From Artemisia argyi (taxonomy: Eukaryota; Streptophyta; Magnoliopsida; Asterales; Asteraceae), in contig CM060685.1 in NCBI GenBank assembly GCA_030686995.1, positions 25,864,065 to 25,928,064 of the forward strand: a stretch of 64,000 nucleotides of DNA, in the 5' to 3' direction. How positions within the stretch are numbered: the stretch's first letter is position 1; each line of letters opens with the position of its first letter. The translations under genes were made by a program, and so were the position numbers. This document shows positions 46,368-57,907 of this stretch, piece by piece. A model generated the notes under the pieces. That model was not told where the DNA came from. It did no database searches and saw only the letters and a program-made list of their open reading frames with translations.

Positions 46368-46713
46368 TGTTGGGTCACCATTTATGTAAACACAAGTATG
46401 ATAATGAAAGAAATGAGATGAGAATGAGAGATGGTTGATTATAAGAAATGAGAGAAGATAAATTGCAAGAGTTTCCTTAATGTATTCAAATAACCAACAA
46501 AATGAAATGTTTACATAAGCTTGGTATATATAGGGGAGGAGTAGGGCAACATTCCCTTCCTCCCTCATCTTGCTTAAACGTGGGCTTTCAAGCCCATTGG
46601 ACTTTAGTACCTAAGCCTTGTAACATAAAACAAAATGAGATAAATAACTAAGCAACCTATTACAAAAGGTAATGACCGAGACTTGACTAAAATACAAAAG
46701 TATGATCCCAACA
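46368..46713 (-). repeat. Copia 5' LTR (SIRE-like family)
   Basis: Aligns with the LTR at 10006-10340. On the minus strand both begin TGTTGGGA-x-CATACTTTTGTA. Ends directly at the interrupted pol gene at 46714. Confidence 0.85.
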
Positions 46714-46883
46714 ATTTTGTTGAAAAGGGTACTGTTGAACTGTATTTTGTTGGGACTGAGTACCAATTGGCGGACTTACTTACCAAATCCTTAGCACCAT
46801 CAAGGTTTGCTAGTCTAGTTCACCAAATTGGTATGCGATGTTTGACTCCAGATGATCTGGAAAAGTTTTTAAAACATAATTGA
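46714..46883 (+). pseudogene. Copia RNase H, C-terminal end
   Basis: Reads FVEKGTVELYFVGTEYQLADLLTKSL...FASLVHQIGMRCLTPDDLEKFLKHN. The ELYFVGTEYQLADLLTK block is the classic end of copia RNase H. Everything upstream of it is removed by the LTR at 46368-46713. The apparent ATG at 46683 lies in that LTR and is not a real start. Confidence 0.88.
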
Positions 46884-48816
46884 TCGTCAAACATCAAACT
46901 ATCTTTGTAAATATCTTTTCAAAAACAAAATACAAAAATATAAAACCATTATCAAAAAAAAATGCAAGTATATACCTTTCTTTTCAACACTAATTTTTTG
47001 TAAAACGTCTTTAATTATTCAAAACAAGTGTTGAGAGGGAGAAAAAGTATTTTTTAAATTTTCTCTTATTATCTATTTTTATACTTGCATTTTACCAAAA
47101 ATATTACCTTTTTTTTACCAATAAGTGATGCTTCAAAAGTGTTTCGGGATACTCACCTTGACCATAATAATACATTTCAAGTTTTTTTTAAGACTACGGT
47201 CTAAGGTCGAGGGGGAGTAAAATTCTACAAGTTGTTCTTGTCATAGCTTGGTGTTGTTAACGTAAGTTAAAAGTGAGTATTAGTTTGGGCATTAAGAATG
47301 AATGTCACATAAGGTTAGGGGACTACAATTGTCAATTATTGAAACTAATTTAACCTTGGTCAAAACCCATGTTGACCAATCATTTACTCCACCTGCAAAA
47401 ACATTTAACCACATTTAAAATTTCACCAACCTTCATCAACGACTCACAATCACTTGCTTAATCTAATCATCTATCATCAAATCTGTAAGTACCAAAAGTT
47501 TTTTATCATGATTATAAATATTGGCTTTAAATTTAATCTTAATCCAACGGCTAATTTTGTCATAATCGTTAAAATTGATTTTGGGTTTTGCGTAGAAATT
47601 AAACCCAGAAACTTGTTGTGTTTGGATTGAATTTATTGATGGGAAATGATCTTAAGATGTTAATAAACATGTATCTAATCTCTAATCTCACCCAGAATCA
47701 CTAATTGATCGATTTGGTAATTAGGATTCATACGGATTTTTAGGGGTTCTTGATTTTGTGAGTTAGGATTGTAATTGTTGATGGGGATTGTAGTTATACA
47801 TGCCTAGGAACTCATTCATGTGGTTTAATTGTTTCAGTATCGAGTATTGATCATGGATTATAGATTTAGGGTTCATACGCACAAGCAGATTTGATCTTGT
47901 GATTTTGTGGTCGATTGTTGTTATAACTTGGACAATATGTTCCTTAGGATGTTAGAATCACTTGCCCTAAGTTAATTACAACCCAAAATCATGTTTGCAT
48001 CTATGAATGATTTGATGTTCATACGTCCTTACGCGTTAGTTCAATTTAAGGCATGTTTACGCATAATTTTGTGTGTCCTAAGTATGTTGGAACAAATATT
48101 GATCAGTGGTTGTGATTTTTACACTTTCAGGAATCAAACAACTCGAATTTTCAAAAGGTGAATTGCGTTTAATACGTATCTACGCATAACAAGTTCATCC
48201 TACGCGTAAGATTGACTCTTACGCGTAAGATTTGACACGCTTGAAAAACATTGTCTTGGATAAGACAATGTTTACGCATAAAAGAATAACTTACGCATAA
48301 GTTGTTTCTTACGCATAAGACATGATCTTACACGTAAGTCAAAACCTACGCACAAGTTATATCTTACGCATTAGGTTCAATCCTTTGCATAAGCTCTAAT
48401 CTTTCGCATAAGATATAATCCTACGCATAAAATTAAGTCTACGCAAAAGAGTGAACTTACGCGTAACATATAAATTTATGCATAGACTTTGCTCCTACGC
48501 CTAATATCATTTCTTACGCATAAGTCAAGTTATGCGTAGGATTTTCCACTTACGCGTAACATTGTCCAATTCATGAAATTTTCTATGTGTTGTAAAATTT
48601 CCAATGTGTAATCTCTTGTAATGATAAACTCATGTTGTAACTTAATTGTTATAAGTTTCTACCATGTGATAAAAACACAAGTTTGTCATATAACAACAGT
48701 TTTCACATACACAAACACCTACTGATCAATTCAAAATATACACAATCATATAATTGAATGTCTGAGCTAACAAAGTAAATCATTGCCATGTTTGTGTTTG
48801 TTTATGATCAATTCAG
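46884..48816 (+). other. Spacer between pol and the env-position ORF
   Basis: No ORF. It begins with T/A-rich sequence and the purine string GAGGGGGAGTAAA near 47208. From 48028 it holds the palindrome cluster. It ends with ATCAATTCAG directly before the ATG at 48817, a good splice acceptor, so the downstream ORF might be made from a spliced RNA as proposed for retroviral env genes. Confidence 0.6.
48028..48560. repeat. Cluster of ~20 CTTACGCATAAG-type palindromes
   Basis: Perfect CTTACGCGTAAG near 48222. The other copies deviate at one to three positions (CTTACGCATAAG, CTACGCATAAA, CTTTCGCATAAG, CTTACGCGTAAC). Spacing is irregular, mostly 15-30 bases, and spacer sequences are unrelated, so this is not an ordinary tandem repeat. 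Confidence 0.88.
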
Positions 48817-51800
48817 ATGGCAGAACACAATGACATTCCATATGGACCAGAACCTGAACCTAAACTCTCATGGGAAGAGACCTTTCCCGCAAATTACACC
48901 AGGAAGATAGGAAAGAACAACTTACGAATCAACTTCAACAAAATCACATGCAACGAATCCTCATGTATTGTTGCAGTGGATGCTCTCCTATATCACCCCA
49001 ACAAGCTCTTATTCACCAAGTCAGCATCAGTGTCCTACTTCTACATACACCAATTTTGGCATACACTTCAGCTAGACCTTGGGGAAGCTTCCTTCACTTG
49101 CATGCTTCATGACAGACAGGTTACTGTGGATATAGACACACTTAGGAATGTTCTTGGGTTACCCGAACTTGGCCCAGATGAAAAATATGATCAAGTACCT
49201 ACAGAGGAAGAGCTGATAGAGTGGTTACGGGATATTGGCTATGATGAATCAGAAGAAGTTGTGACAAGATATTCTAGGGTCAACATCAGATTTCTTCCAC
49301 AACCATGAAGAACCCTGTATATTTTGATTGCCAAATCCTTATCTGGCAGAGACACTGGCCATGAACACCCCAAGCTCCAACACCTCAAACTCTTCTGGGC
49401 AGTGGCAAACGTAAAGAAAGTAGATTATGCCAGCATCATTTAGGAAGACCTTGTGTGGCACATTCAACACAAGACCAACAACATTCCATTTGTCCGTTTC
49501 ACAAAATTACTCATCGAAAGCTTCCTTCGTGAGTATGACGATATTCCACAAAGACTTGATGATGAAGCCAAGCACACTTTCAGAAATGAGGAAACTCTCA
49601 AGATTATCAAGAGACTCGACACCAGCACACGCAAGCAAGGAAAGAAATTTCCCGACTGTCTCTTGAATGCCAAAGTGAAGCTTTGCAAGAACTACAAGTA
49701 CTACCTTCAAGCTCTTGAAGCAGACAAAGTTGGTTTCTTAGACGAAGTAATTCTACCTTCGTGCATGCAGAAGAAGGGTAAGAAAGGCAGCAAGACTGGG
49801 AGCTCCGGCAGTTCTACCCAGTCTAAACAAAAGAAGAAGGGTACTCTTAAGAGAAGACCTCCTGCTAAGAAACCTGAGTCCATTCCGGAACCTACACAAC
49901 CATCTTCTCCAAAACCATCTGACTCAGAAACCGAATCCGACGAAGGTCCAGTGTACAGGGAAGCCTTTGCCAATATCAACGAGAATGTTAATCTTGAAGA
50001 CATTGATGATAAAGACTTGACTTTCGAAGATTGGGAGAAAAACATTGATGAGTTTGCTGATAATGCTGAATACCCAGCAGATCTCAATCAAAGACCGTTC
50101 ACTGAAGCAGAGTCAATATTAGAAGAAGAAAGGATCAGGAGAGAGAAAATGAAGGAACCAATGACTTCTGAACAAGAGTCTGCTCAATCAAACATAGGCC
50201 TTTCAGTTTAAGAAGAAAATGAAAGAGCTCTCAAGTTGGGTCTCCTCCATAGCAAGATAGATGCATTCAATGCTGATCTACCTCCACCTCCAGTGTTCTC
50301 TCATACTACCGAAGCTGGCGGATCTAGCAGCATTCCTGATTCTGCTACAGGAATCAATACTGACATGGTCATCTACGACAATCCTTCGGTATCTCCTACA
50401 GACATAGAAATGATCAATGCTTCAACAACGGGAGAAGAGGAAGAGGATGATCCCATGGATACTGATGCTCCACGTTTGATGTCTATGGAAGAAATGGAGC
50501 TCAGAGAAAGGGCTCAAGAAGAAGAATTGAGGAAAAAGCAAGAAGCTGAAGAAGCTAGGCTTGAGGAGCTTGCACAAGCCAAACTGGAAGAAACAATCCG
50601 TATGGAGGAAAGTAGGAAGGCTGAAGAGGCAACCAAGCTGGCAGAAGAAAATTTGAAAAGAGAAGAAGAAGCCAAGCTTGCAGAAGAATTAAGGCTTAAG
50701 GCCGAAGCTGACAAACTAGCAAAAGAACAAAGATTGATAGAGGAAGCAGCCAAAGCAAAGAATGTTGAAGAACCCGAATCACAAAGAGGAGATGATAAGG
50801 ACGTTACTACCAACATAGAATCTTCACAATCATCACCTCCTGCATCCGAATCAACCCATGACAACTCAATCAAGAAACCAACAAGTACCAAAGCCTCTGC
50901 TGCATCAAAGTTGATAAAGACAGCATTTAGAAGAGTTCATGAAATGAAGAAAAACAAATTGGAAGATCAGGTTGCATCACTAGCAAGCCAAGTTGCTGAA
51001 CTGACGAAGCTCAACACTAATGTCCAGGAACTTCAAGAAAAGGTTGACACCTTCTTAGCAAAGGATGTGCAAGAGAACTTGGAAGCCACATTGGCTGCTC
51101 AAGCACACCAGTACATGGAACAACACTTAGTCGCTGAGTTGAAAGAGCTGCTGGCACCTATGAGAGATGAACTCACCAAGTTCGCAAAGCAAGCAGTCAA
51201 GAAAGTGATCCGATCTACCACGTTTACTCTTCGAGCTGACAAATCAACTGTTCCACTACCGGGGTTATCTATGGACGAATTAGAAGCCCAGATCTTGGAT
51301 AAACTGGCAAGCAAGTTCACATTGTCACCTGAAGAAACCAAAATTCTGGAAGCTTTGAAAGCCAAAATGACTAAAGAGACATGCAGCACTGAGGCCGATA
51401 AGCTGAAACGTCCAAGAGATGATGAAGATCAGGATCCTAACTCTCAGGCAAAGAAACAAAAGCAAGCCGAAGGACCCTCATCTCAATCAAAAGCACCGGT
51501 CATCCCTCCTACTACTACAACATCTTCACAACAACCTAAGGCATCTGGTTCCACTCCCAAAGCACATGACCACTTTGAATACACAGGTGGTGACGAGATT
51601 CCTCAGCCCGATGAAGTACCAGAACTGTCATCTAAGAAGAAGAAAGAAAGGAAACGAAAGCATCATCAGCACAAACCGGATACCTCATCGAAAGGCACAG
51701 AACCAAAGAAACCAAAAACCGTCCTCAAATGGCTAGACCAAGACGAAACTGCCGATTATTCCTGGTTTGAAAAGATGATTAATTCGCAACCGCCACTTGC

Positions 51801-53055
51801 AGACAATCAAGAACCTCAAGATGGTCGAACAGTGGAATACGCTCAGTTGATTCAGCATAAGTTTCAGATGAAAAAGATGAACAAGCAAGAGCTGCGAAGA
51901 ATCAAGAATGATGCGTTCAATCTTCTGAAAGATCAGTCTGCTAACTCCATCGAACTTGAGTACCATCTTGAAAATATTGCTCGAGCCATGTCAAGCAATA
52001 TTGACTGGATCAATCCTGAATCTTACATCGTTCCGGTCACAAGGAAAACCGCACCATACATAACTGACTGGTCCAAACCACTACCGATGATTGGGAAGCC
52101 TAAGGAACCAAAGATCCCTTACAAGTTCTTCTTCAACAATGACTTGGAATTTCTGCAACTCGGCAGCAAGATTGAGAAGAAGTACGTCACATCACTTGCA
52201 TTTCTCCCTGCAGCTAGATATCTCAACAATGCCATCGAAGAAGAAGCCTCTGCCTTATTCATCGACAAAGTTGTTGACTATGACCGGAATGCACTCTATG
52301 GTATACATCATTGGCCAGATAATCGGGCACAGTATTATCGAAGCAGCAGACTCAACCAGACGATGGGTGATGTGACAAGTGATTTGAAGATAGTCTCGAT
52401 TCAGTTCATTTAGACTGTCACTCACTTTGGGTACCCCTTCCTCAGCAAAATCACACTCAAAAGACTTGATAAAAAAGAGTATGATATTTCCGAGTCAAAC
52501 TTTCCACAACTACTCCTCAACGACATTGAAGATATGTACCTGCTCAAAGTTCAAGGAAAGCTTTGCAACTTACCCAAAGAGATGCAGCTTGCCTTTATCA
52601 CAGCTCTCCTAATCTACATCAGGCAGATAGTCATCAGAGAAAGAGTAGAAGATCTTCAACTGGGAGTGGAAAGTTATCAGAAGAAGCTGAATCTCACCAA
52701 ACCAAACCTGTTTGACATCCCCAACCTTCAACATCTATCTCAATACTCCTTGATCAGACATCCAGCTTTTGGGTTCACCTATCGCAGTGTAAACGGTCGT
52801 AACTACTTCATGGCCTACGGAGAAATACATAAGTTCTGTGATGAAACCTTAAAGTTCGTCAGAGATGGAATCAAAAGCAGATTGGATGACATTGCACTGG
52901 GTAAATCTAAAAGGTGGAATACCAATGAGGCCAAGGACGCTCGCAGATTCATCTTAAGGATTGAGAACCGGTTGAAGCGCAGGGATCAGTTTCGGAGATT
53001 GGAAAGCTATGTTGGAGGCAGACCAGGATCCGGTGTTGACATTTCAGAGACCTGA
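48817..53055 (+). pseudogene. SIRE-like env-position ORF, four in-frame stops
   Basis: A single frame of 1413 codons, MAEHNDIPYGPEP... to ...YVGGRPGSGVDISET. It is broken only by TGA 49306, TAG 49441, TAA 50209 and TAG 52411, with no frameshift. The N-terminal ~300 residues contain the FTKSASVSYFYIHQFWHTL / VDIDTLRNVLGLPE region known from post-pol ORFs of Asteraceae copia elements. A Lys/Ser/Pro-rich hinge follows. Then comes a Glu/Lys/Ala-rich coiled coil from about residue 560 to 660 (MSMEEMELRERAQEEELRKK), and a second around residue 715. Basic tracts (KKKKERKRKHHQHK) precede a conserved globular C-terminus (NALYGIHHWPDNRAQYYRSS; RERVEDLQLGVESYQKKLNL). Env-like in position only: I see no signal peptide or fusion-type membrane segment. 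Annotated as inactive. Confidence 0.85.
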
Positions 53056-54054
53056 ATGGTAGAATGTTGTAAGAATTTGATTTGATTTGTCAATATTATA
53101 CTTCATAATGGCTTGTGCACGTATTACAGTGCACAACCCGAACTTGTAAAGAAAGGACCCTGATGTACGCTTCAGTGCCTTAATCCTAATATAAGGAGCG
53201 AAGGCTTCTTACTTTTGAGTAGAATTAATCAAATGCTTTATGATTTTTTTTTAATAATAATTCTGCTCAAAAGGACAAGTATTTCACATCAATAAGACCT
53301 AATCACTTGTTGAGGGGAGCACTTGTCAAAACAAAATACTTTGTTCTAAGTCAAAAGTTCTTGGTGCATCTCCTCATAAGACTCAAAAAGGCATATTTTA
53401 ATCTGAAAGAATGTCAAAAACATCATGTCATATGCTATTTTTGAGGGGGAGAAAATGAAAAAGTGATTAAAATATAAGAAGTCAAAGCTAAAAGTTGTAT
53501 CATGTGCGAGCTAGACTCAGAATTGACCCAGGAATTGACGAGACAATAAAAGTTAGTAATATCGAAAAGACTTATCCTCGACGGGTAATAACATCAAGTT
53601 AGTTACTAGAGCTAGTTGTCACCTAAAAGCTGACAATGGAACTCTTTAACTAACCACGTAAGTGTGTCTCGAAAAGGATTTGTCTTAGTAGAAATGTACC
53701 GTCTCGAGAAACTTTCTGTGGACTTGACCAGGCCAGGTAATAATTTCAAGCTAGTCTAACTAGTGATGTAAGCGTGTCTCGAATCGGTCTTGTTCACTGA
53801 AAGTGGATCAATTCAAAAAGTGCTTGCTCCCCCCCCCCCCCCCCGCATGTGCAAATTTATTAAATACTTATGAGCACATGTGAAGGGGGAGCCATTCAAA
53901 AGTGTACACAAAACTCTCAAAGTGTTAACCAAAATATTTGATTATCACAAACACTTTGAGAGATTTTCAATCAAAGGTTTCTTGGCTACTGTCGGAGTTA
54001 TAAGGTGATTAAGATAGGAATAACCGTCCTATGATCCGCCAGAGCCGGAGGGAT
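53056..54054 (+). other. 3' region of SIRE-like copy 2
   Basis: Noncoding and collinear with the reverse complement of 11650-12650. Includes a C18 run near 53828-53844, the phrase GTAAGCGTGTCTCGAA twice on alternating contexts, and ends GGAGGGAT where the gypsy LTR begins. Confidence 0.8.
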
Positions 54055-57000
54055 TGATGAGTGCTCAAACACTCATCGTTTTTAATATATTTAAACTGCC
54101 AAAACGCACAAAAACAATCAAAAAGATATCAAAATACTTAAATTATCCCAGGGATTGTGTTTTATGTGTTTTAAAAGCAAAATGTGCAAAAACAAAGAAA
54201 AAACGTACAAAGTTTGCAGTATTGGCAGTTTCAGTCCCCCGAGTTTCAAAACTTGTCAACTTTAGTCCCTATGCATTTATTTTTAAGAAAAAGTCAACCC
54301 AAGGTCTTAAAAGTCAAATAAAGTCAAAATATCATAATTGGGTTGCAAGTTTTCAAAAATTACATGATTAGTCCCTAAAAATCCAAATATGGCAAAAGTC
54401 GTCCCTGGGAATTTTTGAAATTGGAAAAAGTGGAAAAATACAAATTTGGTCCTTGGTTATTGGTATTTGGCATAAATTGATCATTTGAAGAAGTTTTGAG
54501 AAGTTACATTTCACACCCCTCAACTTTGAAAAGTTTGCAAATATGGTCCTTGTGATTAACTTTTCCGACCGGACCCTTGTTATCCATTAAACCAAAAACC
54601 AAATACCCAATCCAACCCCTAGCCCAGCTGATCCCCAAGCCCAGTCCACAAGCCCACTTTTTTTTAAATAAAACCTGGGCGTTGACCCAGGTCAAACCCC
54701 CATCCCCGACCTTCTTCTTCCCAACACCAAGCGCAAAACCAGGGTGACTCACACCCCCCCCCCCCTCGCCTTTTCAACTACTTCACCCCCCACAATTAAT
54801 GTTCTCACCCACCAACTCCACCACCATTAATGCTTCCCCAATACCCTCACCAATACCACTAGTTTTGCCCCGTATTCAAATTGGCGCCAAAATGCCAATC
54901 AATGGCTAGGATGCATTGAAGATTAAATTGACGATGGGGATTTGGTCAGAAGGTCAAAGCAAAGTCTATGGGACTATCAGTTTTCAAAAAGTGGCCATGT
55001 GGAAGGCTTAGGATTTTAATTTAGGTCGATATATATAGTTTAGCTCATATGAGCTTGTATGGGTGTAAAATTTTCTAAGTTTATTTGTAATTTCAGTTCA
55101 TTTTCAATGTAATGTAACTCTTTTTATTAATGCAAGTTCAATTTGAAGTTTAATTTCCAATTTCACTTTTCTAAGTCTCATCTTAAATTTCCAAATTCCA
55201 ATCAAGTGAAGTAATTTGTGTTTGAGGAACACAGAAGTTCTTACAAGCTCAGAAATAAGATATTACAAGTGTTATAAGCTTATGTGAACACCTTCAATTC
55301 CATTTTCAATAAAAACTAAAAAAAATAAGAAAAATAAAAATAAAAATAAAAAGTGGTGATCATTGGTTGTATAAGCATGGAGCACAGTGAATATTGGAAG
55401 GCTGTGGTTTAGGAACCTCAGGGGAGGGCATAGGATTGTTTGGTTTGGTCCTTGGTACCTACTCAATAGCTTGGAAGGCTTTGTAAGCTATCAATTCCTT
55501 CATTTTTACTCTCAAGTAGCTTAAGTTGTTTATTTTAGTTTATTGCATCTATAAATTAGCTTAGAGATTAGTGGTGATCATCTGTTTGAGTTTATTAATT
55601 GTTTAAGTGGTAATCTTTCCATTAACTGTTTTAAAAGAGGGTGTTTGGTTTTAGCTTGTTCATTGTGTTCTAGCTGTGTATCTTAGCATCCATTAGTTTG
55701 TAATAGTTTTTTGGGTGTAATAAAGCTCAGGGGAACAAGAACTTTGGTACAAAACCTTGCAAAAGTCAAAATCAAGAGATTATAATCACCACAGTCCACT
55801 GTGGTGATTTTTGGAGTCCAAATCCCACAAATCCTTTTCATAAGTTAAAGTTTTACCCAAAGTAGTTTTAATATAGCTTATCTTAGCTTATTGGATCATT
55901 AAATCAGCTTCCCAAGTTCATAAAAGTCAAAGTGTGCAAAACTCTTTAAAGTCAAAAACCTGTTCCAGTCATTTTGAGCAATATTGGGAGGGGTGTAACT
56001 TGTTTGATCTTAGTTGTTAGAAGCTGAAACTTGGTGTGCTTATTATCTACCACTTTGTAGATTTTTGTGAATTTTTCCAGATTTTTAAGAATTTGTTTGG
56101 TGGGTCCCACGAGGTCTCAAAGTGACCTGCAGGGCAACCTATCTGCCCTGCTCTCAGTTACCTCAGCCATACACCCAACTTCATTGGTGGTTTGTGACTG
56201 ACCCAGTGGGTCCCATAGCCTTTACCTTGCACCTTTCAACCCCCCTCCTACCCAGGAATAAGGGTTGACCTTTTGTTTGACCCCAAAATCTGTGGACCTT
56301 ACCTAGTTTGACCCATAATCTTTGTCCCTCAAACTGCTCAGTCAACAAATAAGCAAAGTGCTTATTTGTTATAATTGGCTTATTCAAGCCACCTATTAGC
56401 TTAATTGTTGCTTATTTGTGTTCCTTAGACTCAGAGAAACCAAGAAATTCAATTGTGGACCCCACATTTTCATTTTGAGCTTATTAACCTTCACAGTCAA
56501 CAAAAGTCAACTGTGAGGTGAATAAGCATTCCAAGTGCTTATTTCCAGGGGTATAGTAAAAGTGTCTTAATTAAAAGTGCTTATTTTTATCTTATAATTA
56601 GTTTAGAAAAAGAAAAAAAAAACCAAAAAACCAACTTTAAAAATAGTGATAGCTTCTATTTAATAGGATTTATCAATTTAATTTTCTTTTTAATTAATTT
56701 CTAAATAATATATCACTTTTATATTTTTAGAAATTACAATTTAGGTTAAAGTAATTTTACAAATTTTCCCAGATTTTTATTTTGTCTTTTAGTGGTATTT
56801 CTAATTAATTTTAATTTAATTTAGTTTTAATTAATATTAATCAATTAAATAGCATAATTAGTTTTTAAATAGTATAACCTAGTTTTTATAATTTTTATAG
56901 CTTTTATTTTAGTTAAAATAATTTTATAAATTTTTCTAGAATTTTTACTGTTCATTTAATAGTATTCATAATTTAAATAGTTTAATTAGATATTAATTAA

Positions 57001-57626
57001 TAAATAGAATAATAATTATTTAATTAACTTAAAAATACTTAGAATTAACTTTTTATAATTTTTTAGGATTCCCATGATGGTTAATTAGATTTATAAAATT
57101 TTTCTTAACTTTCTAAGCCTTTTTAGTATTTTTAATAATTTTAATTAATTAAATTAGTATTAAATAGATAATTAGTAAAATAATTAATATTAAATAATTA
57201 AATAGTGTAAAAATACTTTTTATTTTTCTTAAAATTTTCTTTAATTCATAGGATTGTAAAAATATCAAATTTACACTTTTACCCCTCTCAGTTCTTCAGT
57301 TGTACTTTTTGTACGGTTCATCAGTATACGTTTTTAATTAAAACGTATAATTTTAGGTTTAAGCTCAAATCCTCGTAATCCAAATCTCAGTAATCCATCA
57401 CATAGCTTTCCTAAGCTATATTTGTTATTAATTTCCAAATAATTTTGATCATAACCCTTTCCTGTGAATAATTACCCGATCCCTAATACGCTAAAGTCAC
57501 ATTTCACACTTCAACGGGATTTAACGACCCGGTGATACATTATATTACCCGGAGCATTGATATAGACTATTTGACTTAGTTGACCATTCTTTGGTTAATT
57601 TAAGTTAGGTGGTTTAGCATCAATCA
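54055..57626 (+). repeat. Gypsy LTR, outer element (tRNA-Asp primer group)
   Basis: Begins TGATGAGTGCTC with a terminal hairpin GATGAGTG...CACTCATC, and ends ...CATCAATCA, followed after five bases by the primer site. ~3.57 kb, AT-rich from 56600 to 57280, no ORF supported. The five bases before it are GGGAT; the far end is outside the window. The target is the 3' region of the SIRE-like copia. Confidence 0.8.
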
Positions 57627-57631
57627 ACTTT

Positions 57632-57649
57632 TGGCGCCGCTGCCGGGGA
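57632..57649 (+). promoter_or_regulatory. Primer binding site, tRNA-Asp type
   Basis: TGGCGCCGCTGCCGGGGA, one base from the site TGGCGCCGTTGCCGGGGA complementary to plant tRNA-Asp and typical of Athila-like gypsy elements. Confidence 0.9.
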
Positions 57650-57788
57650 AGTGTGCGTGTTTATTTAGCGTTATTTGAGATTAGTGTTATCTCACCTCAC
57701 TCACTGTACAAATACCATCACTTGTGTATATTTTCATAATCAAAATACAAAAAAGTCATTAACACTTTTCCTAAAGTGTCAAAACACC

Positions 57789-57820
<32 letters not shown>

Positions 57821-57907
57821 AAAAACAACAAAACAAATCGTAACGTTTTCTGATTCGGTTTTCTTTTAAGGTGATTCTTAAAGAAAAACGATTTTGGTAA
57901 ACGAAAC
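57650..57907 (+). other. Leader of the outer gypsy element
   Basis: Short AT-rich leader with an A30 tract at 57790-57818. It is interrupted at 57908 by the LTR of a second element. No ORF. Confidence 0.65.

Larger units (their letters stand above)
43004..46713 (-). mobile_element. Small copia-type element with mismatched LTRs
   Basis: The left LTR (43004-43352, TGTTGGGACCC to CATTCCCAACA) has the purine tract to its right. The right LTR (46368-46713, TGTTGGGTCACC to GATCCCAACA) has a primer site on its left. Both therefore read on the minus strand as 3' and 5' LTR. Yet the two LTRs align only in pieces (GCAACCTATTACA and the termini), and flanks GGTTT and ATTTT do not match. The internal 3 kb have one 111-codon ORF and no pol. 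Confidence 0.75.
46714..54054 (+). mobile_element. SIRE/Maximus-like copia (copy 2), 3' half
   Basis: Order on the + strand: last ~55 codons of RNase H, 1.9-kb spacer, 1413-codon env-position ORF, 1-kb of 3' region. The left end is cut by the minus-strand copia and the right end at 54054 by a gypsy LTR. The part from 53056 matches the 3' region of copy 1 in inverse orientation. The missing 5' half of pol is not on the other side of the inserted element, so the junction is not a simple insertion. Confidence 0.85.

Noticed and set aside
46683..46713. ATG at 46683 as a start for the RNase H end
   Set aside because: It lies inside the opposite-strand copia LTR; the true coding sequence begins at the junction 46714.
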